Assembly: GCA_036377075.1 (NCBI GenBank)
Contig: DASUZB010000177.1
Span: 1-41,784 of the forward strand
Origin: DASUZB01 sp036377075
GTDB taxonomy: Bacteria; Actinomycetota; CALGFH01
Direction of reading: 5' to 3'
Length of the DNA stretch: 41,784 nt
Made by a program: the position numbers and the translations under genes
Part shown: one piece after another, positions 1 to 10,319 of the stretch
Layout: each line of letters begins with the position of its first letter
Position numbering within the stretch: position 1 is the first letter of the stretch
Notes under the pieces: model-generated
What the model saw: only the letters and a program-made list of their open reading frames with translations
What the model was told of the DNA's origin: nothing
Database searches by the model: none

Positions 1-41
1 GGGGCTCGTTCACGGTGCGCGACGGCGGGGCGGCGCGGTGA
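1..41 (+). CDS. pyrC: 3' end of a probable dihydroorotase (partial)
   Basis: Reading from base 3, an open frame ends at the TGA at 39-41 and encodes GSFTVRDGGAAR. A short strand of the type 'RG.f.V.dG' is the usual C-terminus of amidohydrolases such as dihydroorotase, which closes carbamoyl-aspartate to dihydroorotate. The next gene starts inside this stop (GTGA). In actinobacteria the order pyrC, PH-like membrane protein, carA, carB is common, which is the main reason for the name. Only 12 residues are visible, so the identification rests largely on context. Confidence 0.5.
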   Translation, partial: GSFTVRDGGAAR

Positions 42-526
42 GCTTCCTCACCGGCGCGCTGGCGGTGGCCGCGGTGGCGGCGCTGGCCGCCTGGCTGGTG
101 CTCGGCGCGGTGCGCCGCACCGTGCGCCGCCACGAGCGGGAGGTGCCGTCGCTGCCGCCCTGCCCGCCGGCCGGCGAGGTGGCGCTCGCCGCGCGCGGGG
201 CGCGCTACCTCGGCACCACCGTGGCGCCCTCGACGGTGCGCCGCTTCGCCGGGCGCGGGCTGCTCGGCCGCGGCGTGGTCGACCTCGCGCTCGAACCCGC
301 CGGGCTGCGGATCCAGCGCGACGCGCTGCCCTGCTGGTGGATCGCTGCCGAGGCGCTGCGCGGCGCCGAGGTCGCCAGCCACCACGCCGGCAAGGCGGTC
401 GGCTCCCCCCGGGTCCTGGTGGTCGACTGGGTGCTCGGCGCCCGCGGGCTGCGCTCCGGGTTCATCGTCGGCGAGCCGGCGGCCGCCACCTGGGCCGCCG
501 CCCTGCGCGAGCGGGTGCCGAGTTGA
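38..526 (+). CDS. PH-like domain membrane protein of the pyrimidine operon
   Basis: A 162-residue protein starts at GTG 38, overlapping the upstream stop by 4 bases. Residues about 5-25 form one hydrophobic segment, followed by an Arg/His-rich stretch (RRTVRRHERE) that should face the cytoplasm. The rest is a soluble domain of about 110 residues with alternating hydrophobic strands, ending in a helix that reads TWAAALRERV. In actinobacteria a small protein of this type, annotated as a PH-like or export/membrane protein (Rv1382 in M. tuberculosis), sits between pyrC and carA, and this gene has the same place. Its role is unknown. It ends inside the carA start (TTGA), so the two genes are probably translationally coupled. 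Confidence 0.75.
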   Translation: MSFLTGALAVAAVAALAAWLVLGAVRRTVRRHEREVPSLPPCPPAGEVALAARGARYLGTTVAPSTVRRFAGRGLLGRGVVDLALEPAGLRIQRDALPCWWIAAEALRGAEVASHHAGKAVGSPRVLVVDWVLGARGLRSGFIVGEPAAATWAAALRERVPS

Positions 527-1614
527 GCGGCCGGCCGGCGCTGCTGGTGCTCGAGGACGGCGCCGCCTTCCGCGGCGAGGCGTTCGCCGGCGGCGGCACC
601 GTCGCCGGCGAGGTGGTGTTCAACACCGCCATGTCCGGCTACCAGGAGGTGCTGACCGACCCGTCCTACCGCGGGCAGCTGGTCTGCATGGCGGCGCCGC
701 AGGTCGGCAACTACGGGACCAACGCCGACGACCCCGAGTCCGAGCGGGTGCAGGTGACCGCGTTCCTGGTCAGGCAGGCGGCGCGGCGGCCGTCGAGCTG
801 GCGCGCCGAGCGCAGCCTGGCCGCCGAGCTGGAGGCGGCCGGGGTGCCGGGGGTCGAGGGCATCGACACCCGCCGGCTGGTGCGCCACCTGCGCAGCGCC
901 GGGGCCATGCGCGGGGCGCTGTCGACCGAGGTCGGCGACCCGGCGGCCCTGCGCGACGTCGCCCTGGCCGCGCCCGACCCCAACGGCCTCGCCATGGTCG
1001 ACCAGGTGACCCGGGCGGAGCCGCTGGAGCTGGCGGCGACCGCGCCGGAGCGCTACCGGGTGGTGCTGTACGACTACGGCGCCAAGGCGAACATCGCCAG
1101 GCGGCTGCGCCGCCTCGGCGCCCGGGTGCTGCTGGTCCCGGCCGCCACCCCGGCGGGCGAGGCGCTCGCCTGGGAGCCGGACGGGGTGATGCTCTCCAAC
1201 GGCCCCGGCGACCCGGCCACCGTCGCCTACGGCGTGCGCGCGGCCGCCGACCTGCTCGGCCGCGTGCCGCTGTTCGGCATCTGCCTCGGCCACCAGCTCC
1301 TCGGCCAGGCGGTCGGCGGCCGCACCGTGCGGCTGCCCTTCGGCCACCGGGGCATCAACCAGCCGGTGGTCGAGCTGGCCACCGGCCGCGTCGCGGTCAC
1401 CAGCCACAACCACGGCTTCGCGGTCGACGGCGACGGCCTGCCCGCCGGCGTGCGGGTCACCCACCGCAACGCCAACGACGGCGTGGTCGAGGGCCTCGAG
1501 TGCCTGCAGGCGCCGGCGTTCTCGGTGCAGTTCCACCCGGAGGCGGCGCCCGGCCCGCACGACGCCTGGCCGCTGTTCGACCGCTTCGCCACACTGATGC
1601 AGGCCGCACGGTGA
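523..1614 (+). CDS. carA: Carbamoyl-phosphate synthase small subunit
   Basis: CarA hydrolyses glutamine and passes ammonia to CarB for carbamoyl phosphate, used for both pyrimidines and arginine. The frame extends upstream, but conserved sequence begins at TTG 523 (SGRPALLVLEDG), which overlaps the preceding stop by 4 bases, giving 363 residues. The N-terminal small-chain domain includes VVFNTAMSGYQEVLTDPSY. The class I glutamine amidotransferase domain has the nucleophile elbow GICLGHQ with Cys254, and the catalytic pair His338 and Glu340 in FHPEA. All three triad residues are present, so the subunit should be active. Unlike most bacteria, carA is not directly followed by carB; a small unknown gene lies between them. 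Confidence 0.97.
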   Translation: MSGRPALLVLEDGAAFRGEAFAGGGTVAGEVVFNTAMSGYQEVLTDPSYRGQLVCMAAPQVGNYGTNADDPESERVQVTAFLVRQAARRPSSWRAERSLAAELEAAGVPGVEGIDTRRLVRHLRSAGAMRGALSTEVGDPAALRDVALAAPDPNGLAMVDQVTRAEPLELAATAPERYRVVLYDYGAKANIARRLRRLGARVLLVPAATPAGEALAWEPDGVMLSNGPGDPATVAYGVRAAADLLGRVPLFGICLGHQLLGQAVGGRTVRLPFGHRGINQPVVELATGRVAVTSHNHGFAVDGDGLPAGVRVTHRNANDGVVEGLECLQAPAFSVQFHPEAAPGPHDAWPLFDRFATLMQAAR

Positions 1615-1669
1615 CGCTGAAGCGAGCCAGCCTCTCCCGGCGGTCCGGAGCAAGGAGGGGATGAACAGG

Positions 1670-2133
1670 ATGCCACCAACGAACGAGCGCACCTTCCGCG
1701 CCCTCGGCGGGGTGGACCAGGGCAGCCCGCCCCCTGAGGGGGACGCGGCCGACGCCCTGCGGGCCGAGTTCGAGCGCGCCCTCACCCTCGCCGAGAGCCT
1801 CAGGGGGGAGGACGGCGTCTCGCCGACCGGGCGCCGCTCCACCGCGGCCGACGAGGCCAAGCTGCGCACCCTGACGGCCAGCGTCGAGGGCGCCAGCCGC
1901 TTCGCCATCCGGCTCGGCCTGCTGACCCCCGCCCAGGTCCGCGCGCTGTGGGTCGAGGCGGCCGGCAGGGGCCTGTTCGACGGCTGGGACGCCGGCCAGT
2001 CGGCCTACGGCCACGCGGCCGCGGCGCCCGCGGCCGACGAGCCGCCCCTGCCCGCCGGCGGGATGCCCGACGCGACCGGCAAGGAGCCGCCGGTGCGCGA
2101 GGTCAAGGAGCCGCGGCTGGGAGCTGGCGGCTA

Positions 2134-2134
<1 letters not shown>
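1670..2134 (+). CDS. Unknown protein inserted between carA and carB
   Basis: I do not recognise a family. The frame opens at ATG 1661, but the strong ribosome site AAGGAGGGG (1652-1660) touches that codon, so the in-frame ATG at 1670, about 10 bases on, is the better start (154 residues). The protein has a charged N-terminus, a likely helical middle (DALRAEFERALTLAESLRG, then EAKLRTLTASVEGASRFAIRLG), a short LLTPAQVRALWVEAAGRG segment, and an Ala/Pro/Glu-rich, probably disordered tail. There are no signal or membrane segments and no cysteines. Its TAG shares its G with the GTG start of carB, so it is co-translated with the synthase. A role in carbamoyl-phosphate synthase assembly or control is only an inference from position. 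Confidence 0.7.
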
Positions 2135-5486
<3,352 letters not shown>

Positions 5487-5490
<4 letters not shown>

Positions 5491-6395
5491 GCGCGCCCCT
5501 GCTGCAGCGCTGCCAGGTCGCCGGCCACGGCCGCGACGGCATCTACCACACCCTGACGCTGGCCGCGCCCGGGATCGCCGCCGCGGCCCGCTCCGGCCAG
5601 TTCGTCGCCGTGCTGCCCGGCGGCGACGGCTTCCGGCTGCGCCGCCCCTTCTCCGTCCACCGCGTCGGCCGCGTCGCCGGGCGCCCACGCACGGTCGAGT
5701 TCTCCTTCGCGGTGCTCGGCCACGGCACCCAGGCCCTCGGCGGCCTGCGCGAGGGCGACGAGCTCGACGTGCTCGGCCCGCTCGGCCGGCCCTTCCGCCC
5801 GCCGGCCGCCGCGTCGGCCTGCCTGCTGGTCGGCGGCGGCTACGGCGCCGCGCCGCTGTTCCTGCTCTCCGAGGAGCTGCGCGCGCGCGGCTGCCCGGTG
5901 CACGTGCTGACGGGCGCGGCCAGCGCCGAGCGGCTCTTCAAGCCGGCCGAGAGCGCGCTGCTGGGCGACTCGCTCGCCGTCACCACCGACGACGGCTCGG
6001 CGGGGCGCCGCGGCGTGGTCACCGACGCGATGCCGGCGATCCTCGCCGGCGCCGGCATCGCCCAGGTCTACGCGTGCGGGCCGATGGCGATGCTCGCCGC
6101 CGTGGCCCGCACCGCCGCGGCGGCCGGGGTGCCCTGCCAGGTCGCCGTCGAGGAGCAGATGGCCTGCGGCACCGGCATCTGCTTCTCCTGCGTCGTGCCG
6201 GTGTTCGACGGCGCGCCCGGCCTCACCCGCATGGCCCGCTCCTGCACCGAGGGACCGGTCTTCGACGGCGGCGCGGTCGCCTGGGCGGAGCTCGGCCAAG
6301 GTTCTGGGGGGTTGTGGGGGGGAGCGGGCTCCTCCCCACATGGATCGGGCTGGGAGGCGAGCTCCGCCCCACAAGCATCGGGGCATGCGTCATGA
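5487..6395 (+). CDS. pyrK: Dihydroorotate dehydrogenase B, electron-transfer subunit
   Basis: PyrK carries electrons from the PyrD flavin through FAD and a [2Fe-2S] cluster to NAD. The 302-residue protein starts at GTG 5487 (GTGA overlap with carB). It has the FAD-binding beta-barrel (RRPFSVHRVG), the NAD-binding part (LLVGGGYGAAPLFLL, YACGPMAML) and cluster ligands Cys227, Cys232, Cys235 and Cys253 in CGTGICFSC and RSC. Homology fades near residue 268; the remaining 35 residues (GQGSGGLWGGAGSSPHG and on) are low-complexity and are encoded by a palindromic repeat at 6313-6340. Presence of PyrK shows the operon uses the NAD-linked 1B enzyme rather than the quinone-linked class 2 enzyme common in many actinobacteria. 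Confidence 0.95.
6313..6340 (+). repeat. Strong hairpin inside the pyrK tail
   Basis: TGTGGGGGGGAG (6313-6324) pairs with CTCCTCCCCACA (6329-6340) over 12 positions with a single G-T wobble, leaving the loop CGGG. The sequence from 6325 to 6350 is then repeated imperfectly at 6358-6384 (GCGGGCTCCTCCCCACA against GCGAGCTCCGCCCCACA, then ATCGGGC against ATCGGGGC). The element lies just upstream of the pyrD start and encodes non-conserved PyrK residues, which suggests a small palindromic insertion tolerated at the gene end. It could also slow transcription or shape pyrK-pyrD message stability. Confidence 0.6.
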
Positions 6396-7324
6396 ACCGG
6401 GCGGAGCCGGACCTCCGCGTCGACCTGTGCGGCGTGCGCCTGCCGACGCCGGTGCTGGCCGCGTCCGGCTGCTTCGGCTTCGGCCGCGAGATGGCCGGGT
6501 TCGTCGACCTCGCCGAGGTCGGCGCGGTGGTCACCAAGTCGGTCAGCCTCGAGCCGCGCCGCGGCCGGCCGACGCCGCGGGTGGCGGAGACGCCGTCGGG
6601 CATGCTCAACGCGATCGGCCTGCAGAACCCGGGGGTGGAGGCGTTCTGCGAGCGTGACCTGCCGTTCCTCGCCGACGCCGGGGCGCGCGTCGTGGCCAGC
6701 GTGGTCGGGCGCAGCCCCGAGGAGTTCGGCCGCGTCGCCGCCCGCCTGGCGCGCGAGCCCGCCGTGCGGCTGCTCGAGCTCAACCTCTCCTGCCCCAACG
6801 TGGAGCACCGCGGCGAGGTGTTCGCCACCGACCCCGAGGCCGCCGCGGCGGTCGTCCGGGCGGTCAAGGCGGTCGCCGGCCAGCCCGTGCTCGCCAAGCT
6901 CAGCGCGGACGTCACCGACCTGGTCGCGGTCGCGCGGGCGGTGGTCGACGCCGGCGCCGACGGCCTCACCCTGATCAACACGCTGCTGGGCATGGCGGTC
7001 GACACCAAGAGGCGGCGGCCACGCCTGGCCGCGGTCACCGGCGGGCTCTCCGGCCCCGCCATCCGGCCGCTGGCGGTGCGCTGCGTCTGGCAGGTCGCCG
7101 GCGCCCTGCCCGGGGTGCCGATCGTCGGCACCGGCGGCATCGTCAGCGCCGAGGACGCGGCCGAGTTCCTGCTGGTCGGGGCGACCGCCGTGGCGGTCGG
7201 CACGGCCAGCTTCGTGGACCCGACCGCGGCCGTGAGCCTCGCCGCCGGCCTGGCCGACTACCTGCGCGCCCAGGGCGTCGCCACGGTGGGCGAGCTGCCC
7301 GCGCTGTTCAAACCCGGGAGGTGA
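6392..7324 (+). CDS. pyrD: Dihydroorotate dehydrogenase B, catalytic subunit
   Basis: PyrD oxidises dihydroorotate to orotate on FMN. The start is ATG 6392, overlapping pyrK by 4 bases (ATGA), for 310 residues, the size of cytosolic class 1 enzymes and without the N-terminal membrane helix of class 2. Class 1B features are visible: the catalytic Cys134 in LNLSCPNVE, the substrate loop SGMLNAIGLQNPG, LAKLSADV, LTLINTLLGMAVD and the FMN phosphate site PIVGTGGIVSAEDAAEF. It pairs with PyrK directly upstream to form the expected heterotetramer. Downstream pyrF starts inside its stop region. Confidence 0.96.
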   Translation: MNRAEPDLRVDLCGVRLPTPVLAASGCFGFGREMAGFVDLAEVGAVVTKSVSLEPRRGRPTPRVAETPSGMLNAIGLQNPGVEAFCERDLPFLADAGARVVASVVGRSPEEFGRVAARLAREPAVRLLELNLSCPNVEHRGEVFATDPEAAAAVVRAVKAVAGQPVLAKLSADVTDLVAVARAVVDAGADGLTLINTLLGMAVDTKRRRPRLAAVTGGLSGPAIRPLAVRCVWQVAGALPGVPIVGTGGIVSAEDAAEFLLVGATAVAVGTASFVDPTAAVSLAAGLADYLRAQGVATVGELPALFKPGR

Positions 7325-8082
7325 GGATGAGGTCGAGCATCGTGTTCCGCCGCGGCGAGGAGGCGCCCGCCGCCGCCCGCTCGCCGGTCGTGCTCGCGCT
7401 CGACACCGACGACCTCGACCAGGCCCTCGACTGGGCCGAGCGCGCCGGCCAGGAGGTCGGCATGGTCAAGGTCGGCCTGGAGCTGTTCTGCGCCCACGGC
7501 GGCCACGCCGTGCGCGCCCTGGCCGACGAGGGCCACCGCGTCATGCTCGACCTCAAGCTGCACGACATCCCCACCACCGTCGCCCGCGCCGTGCGCGCCG
7601 CCGCCGACCTCGAGGTCGCGCTGCTGACCGTCCACGCGCTCGGCGGCCCGCGGATGCTCGAGGCGGCCGTGGCGGCGGCCGAGGACGGTCCCGCCGTCGC
7701 CGGGGTCACCGTGCTGACCAGCCACGACGCCGCCGACCTCCGCGCCGTCGGCCTCGCGGGCGACACCCCGGCGGCGTCCGAGCGGCTCGCCCGCCTGGCG
7801 CTGGCGGCCGGCTGCGGCGCCCTGGTCTGCTCGCCCCGCGAGGCCGCCCGCCTGCGCGCCGCCGCCGGCCCCGAGGTGGCGATCGTCTGCCCTGGCATCC
7901 GCCCGGCGGCCGCGGTGGCAGGCGACGACCAGGCGCGCGTCGCGACCCCGGCCGCCGCGCTCGGCGCCGGCGCCGACTGGCTGGTGGTGGGGCGGCCGAT
8001 CACCGGCGCGGCCGACCCGGCGGCGGCGGCAGCGGCCCTGCGCGTCGAGGCGCTGGCGGCCCGGGGGGTGGCGGGCGCGTGA
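7321..8082 (+). CDS. pyrF: Orotidine 5'-phosphate decarboxylase
   Basis: PyrF decarboxylates OMP to UMP, the last step of de novo synthesis. The frame opens at GTG 7321 (GTGA overlap with pyrD); an in-frame ATG at 7327 sits 6 bases after GGGAGG and is an equally good start. Counting from 7321 the protein has 253 residues. The catalytic signature DLKLHDIPTTV gives Asp77, Lys79 and Asp82, matching the D-x-K-x-x-D array of the short, bacterial-type enzyme. KVGLELF, GVTVLTSHD, CPGIRP and the phosphate-binding GADWLVVGRPIT are also present. The stop overlaps the GTG of pyrE. Confidence 0.95.
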   Translation: MRMRSSIVFRRGEEAPAAARSPVVLALDTDDLDQALDWAERAGQEVGMVKVGLELFCAHGGHAVRALADEGHRVMLDLKLHDIPTTVARAVRAAADLEVALLTVHALGGPRMLEAAVAAAEDGPAVAGVTVLTSHDAADLRAVGLAGDTPAASERLARLALAAGCGALVCSPREAARLRAAAGPEVAIVCPGIRPAAAVAGDDQARVATPAAALGAGADWLVVGRPITGAADPAAAAAALRVEALAARGVAGA

Positions 8083-8789
8083 GCGGGTCCCCGACGGGTC
8101 CCTTTGGTGCCGGCGCGAGCGCCGAGCGTGGCCGCCGCGACGCTGGCGCCGGCGACCCCACGCCGCCGGCCGGCCGCGCCGGCGCCGAGCCGCCCCTGCC
8201 GCGGGGCGCGCTCGACCCCGCCGCCGTCCTCGACCTCTACCGTGCGAGCGGGGCGCTGCGGCGCGGCCATTTCACCCTCAGCTCCGGCCGCCACTCCGAC
8301 ACGTACCTGCAGAGCGCCCTGGTGCTGCAGTGGCCCCGGCTCGCCGAGGCGCTCGGCCGCGCCATCGCCGCGCCGCACGCCGGCCAGGTCGACGTGGTCG
8401 TGGCGCCCGCCGTCGGCGGCCTGCTCATCGGCCACGAGGTCGCCCGTGAGCTGGGCGTCCGCATGGTCTTCGCGGAGCGCGCCGGCGGCGCCATGCGGCT
8501 GCGGCGCTCCTTCGCCCTCGACCCCGGCGAGCGCGCCCTGCTCACCGAGGACGTGGTCACCACCGGGGGCTCCGCGCGCGAGGTGGGCGAGCTGGTGGCC
8601 GCCTCGGGAGCGGTCCCGGTCGCGCTGGCCGCGATCGTCGACCGCCGCGGCGAAGGCGCCACCGACGCGCTGCCGACGGTCGCGCTGACCAGGCTCGACG
8701 CCGCCGCGTGGGAACCGGACGACTGCCCCGTCTGCCGCCAGGGCGGCGTCCCGGAGTCCCCGGGCTCGCGCCGGCTCGAAGGTCGTTGA
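8079..8789 (+). CDS. pyrE: Orotate phosphoribosyltransferase
   Basis: PyrE joins orotate to PRPP to form OMP. GTG 8079 overlaps pyrF by 4 bases and gives 236 residues. The first 40 or so (GPFGAGASAERGRRDAGAGD) are low-complexity and not part of the family, so the enzyme proper begins near LDLYRASGALRRGHFTLSSG. The PRPP-binding signature ALLTEDVVTTGGSAREV and the orotate-site segment VAPAVGGLLIGHEVARELG are intact. A C-terminal DDCPVCRQG segment follows, as in several bacterial orthologues. A stem-loop repeat begins one base after the stop codon, so this is the probable end of the operon transcript. Confidence 0.95.
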   Translation: MSGSPTGPFGAGASAERGRRDAGAGDPTPPAGRAGAEPPLPRGALDPAAVLDLYRASGALRRGHFTLSSGRHSDTYLQSALVLQWPRLAEALGRAIAAPHAGQVDVVVAPAVGGLLIGHEVARELGVRMVFAERAGGAMRLRRSFALDPGERALLTEDVVTTGGSAREVGELVAASGAVPVALAAIVDRRGEGATDALPTVALTRLDAAAWEPDDCPVCRQGGVPESPGSRRLEGR

Positions 8790-8822
8790 TCCGGGCGACC
8801 GCTTCGCTCCTCGAGCCCCGGA
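8790..8822 (-). repeat. Stem-loop repeat, copy 1 (after pyrE)
   Basis: Read on the minus strand, the element is TCCGGGGC, a loop CGAGGAGCGAAGCGGT-like, and GCCCGGA. It matches the element at 10000-10033 in nearly every base but in the opposite orientation. The stem has one bulged base. It starts directly after the pyrE stop at 8787-8789, where it could act as a 3' boundary; there is no T tract on the plus strand. Confidence 0.7.
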
Positions 8823-8925
8823 CCCACCACACACCGTGACGCGAAGATTCATGCTGGTTTTGACTCGTTTGTCGGGAATTAGCATGGGGACAACTGCTGA
8901 CCTGCGAGAATCCTGCGCCGATCGA

Positions 8926-8955
8926 TTGAGACCTGGGCCGAGGTGTGCGTAGAAT
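8926..8955 (+). promoter_or_regulatory. Promoter of mihF
   Basis: TTGAGA (8926-8931), an 18-base spacer and TAGAAT (8950-8955) form a good housekeeping-sigma promoter. Transcription should start near 8962, leaving a leader of about 65 nt before mihF. The region 8830-8960 is visibly more AT-rich than its surroundings, as expected for a promoter in this genome. Confidence 0.65.
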
Positions 8956-9027
8956 CCGCGCGTTCTTCGAACACCCGGGGGGCGTGCGCATCGTCCGCCC
9001 TGGCTACCCGGTCGCGAGGAGGAACCC

Positions 9028-9345
9028 ATGCCACTGCCCACCCTGACACCCGAGCAGCGCCAGCAGGCTCTCGAGAAGGCTGCCGAGGCGCGCCGCAAGC
9101 GTGCGGAGCTCAAGGCGCAGCTCAAGAGCGGCAACACCACGCTCGCCTCCGTGCTCAAGAAGGAAGACGACGACACGGTCGGCAAGATGAAGGTCGCCAG
9201 CGTCCTCGAGAGCCTCCCCGGCGTCGGCAAGGTGCGGGCGCGCAAGATCATGGAGAAGCTCGACATCTCGTCGTCGCGGCGCGTCAGGGGCCTCGGCTCC
9301 AAGCAGAAGGACGCCCTGCTCGCCGAGTTCTCCGGCAAGAAGTAA
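9028..9345 (+). CDS. mihF: Integration host factor, actinobacterial type (mIHF)
   Basis: A small basic nucleoid protein of 105 residues that binds and bends DNA; in actinobacteria mIHF is essential or nearly so and serves phage integration and global gene control. The start at ATG 9028 follows GAGGAGG (9016-9022) at ideal spacing. Residues 3-45 form a charged helix (LTPEQRQQALEKAAEARRKR). The helix-two-turn-helix DNA-binding core is the GVGKVRARKIME segment with the basic SSSRRVRGLG. The family is confined to actinobacteria, so it is a taxonomic marker for the window. Location immediately before gmk is the usual arrangement. Its own promoter at 8926-8955 separates it from the pyr operon. Confidence 0.95.
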   Translation: MPLPTLTPEQRQQALEKAAEARRKRAELKAQLKSGNTTLASVLKKEDDDTVGKMKVASVLESLPGVGKVRARKIMEKLDISSSRRVRGLGSKQKDALLAEFSGKK

Positions 9346-9350
9346 CCGCC

Positions 9351-9947
9351 CTGCGCGCCGCGTCCCGCGGAGGGCCGCCCCAGCGCCGCGGCCGCCTCGT
9401 CGTCCTTGCCGGTCCCTCCGGGGTCGGCAAGGGCGCCATCGTCGCCCGCCTGATGGCCGCCCTGCCCGAACTGGAGCTGTCGATCTCGGCGACCACCCGG
9501 TCGCCGCGCGCGATCGAGGACGAGGGCCGGCACTACTACTTCGTCGAGCCCGAGGTCTTCTCCAAGATGGTGGAGGAGGGCGGCTTCCTCGAGTGGGCCG
9601 AGATCTTCGGCGAGCGGTACGGCACCCCGCGCGAGCCCGTCGAGCGCGCCCTGGCGGCGGGCCGCGACGTCCTGGTCGAGATCGACGTCCAGGGCGCCAG
9701 GCAGGTACGCCTCGCCAAGCCCGACGCGTTCATGCTGTTCCTCAAGCCCCCGAGCCTCGAGGAGCTGGAGCGCCGGCTGCGCAGCCGTGGCACCGAGACC
9801 GACGAGCAGGTCCGCCGCCGCCTCGCCAAGGCCACCGAGGAGCTCGTCGCCGAGCCCGAGTTCGACGCCTCGGTGGTCAACGACGACCTGGAGACCGCCG
9901 CCCGCGAGGTGATCGAGATCGTCACCAAGGTGCGCGACCGCGGCTGA
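9351..9947 (+). CDS. gmk: Guanylate kinase, probable CTG start
   Basis: Gmk phosphorylates GMP to GDP. The P-loop GPSGVGKG, the GMP-binding ISATTRSPRAIEDEGRHYYF, FLEWAEIFGERYGT and EIDVQGARQ are all present and the C-terminus is normal. The start is a problem. In this frame there is no ATG, GTG or TTG between the mihF stop (9343-9345) and the P-loop, nor anywhere in the part overlapping mihF. The only near-cognate codon that suits the length is CTG at 9351, five bases after the mihF stop, giving 198 residues with 15-16 before the first strand (RLVVLAG). Reinitiation after mihF with a CTG start is the simplest reading. An upstream base error is the alternative. Confidence 0.9.
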   Translation: MRAASRGGPPQRRGRLVVLAGPSGVGKGAIVARLMAALPELELSISATTRSPRAIEDEGRHYYFVEPEVFSKMVEEGGFLEWAEIFGERYGTPREPVERALAAGRDVLVEIDVQGARQVRLAKPDAFMLFLKPPSLEELERRLRSRGTETDEQVRRRLAKATEELVAEPEFDASVVNDDLETAAREVIEIVTKVRDRG

Positions 9948-9999
9948 CCACGAGTACCATCGGTTCGCGCACGCCCCTCCGCGAGGGTGCAGTCGGGGG

Positions 10000-10033
10000 T
10001 CCGGGGCTCGAGCAGCGAAGCGGTAGCCCCGGA
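10000..10033 (+). repeat. Stem-loop repeat, copy 2 (before rpoZ)
   Basis: TCCGGGGCT (10000-10008) and AGCCCCGGA (10025-10033) are perfect 9-base inverted arms around the 16-base loop CGAGCAGCGAAGCGGT. The loop itself contains the small inverted GC-GAA-GC. The same sequence, inverted, lies at 8790-8822. Here it sits in the 103-base gap between gmk and rpoZ, 17 bases before the rpoZ start and just after a second hairpin (GCAC...GTGC, 9968-9990). A TACCAT at 9955-9960 is a possible -10 upstream of it, which would place the element in the rpoZ 5' leader. Confidence 0.75.
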
Positions 10034-10050
10034 TCGACAAAGGAGCACGA

Positions 10051-10302
10051 GTGATCGAACCGCAAATCGACGACCTGCTCGCGCGGGTCGACTCCAAGTA
10101 CACCCTGGTGATCCTGTCGGCCAAGCGGGCCAGGCAGATCAACGGCTACTACGCCCAGCTCGGCGAGGGCATCGGCGAGTTCGTCCCGCCGATGGTGGAC
10201 GCCGGCCCGAACCGCAAGGCCCTCTCGGTCGCCCTGCAGGAGATCGTCGAGGACAAGCTGCAGTGGGAGCGGCCCGCCGAGGTCGCCGAGTCGATCAAGT
10301 AG
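10051..10302 (+). CDS. rpoZ: RNA polymerase omega subunit
   Basis: Omega chaperones the beta' subunit into RNA polymerase. The 83-residue protein starts at GTG 10051 after AAAGGAG (10039-10045), at good spacing. The omega signature is clear: IDDLLARVDSKYTLVILSAKRARQI near the N-terminus, with GP.RKALSVALQEIVEDKL following. Order gmk-rpoZ-coaBC-metK-priA-def-fmt-rsmB is typical of actinobacteria. It stops 17 bases before coaBC. Confidence 0.96.
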   Translation: MIEPQIDDLLARVDSKYTLVILSAKRARQINGYYAQLGEGIGEFVPPMVDAGPNRKALSVALQEIVEDKLQWERPAEVAESIK

Positions 10303-10319
10303 CGGCCGGGGAGCCGGTC

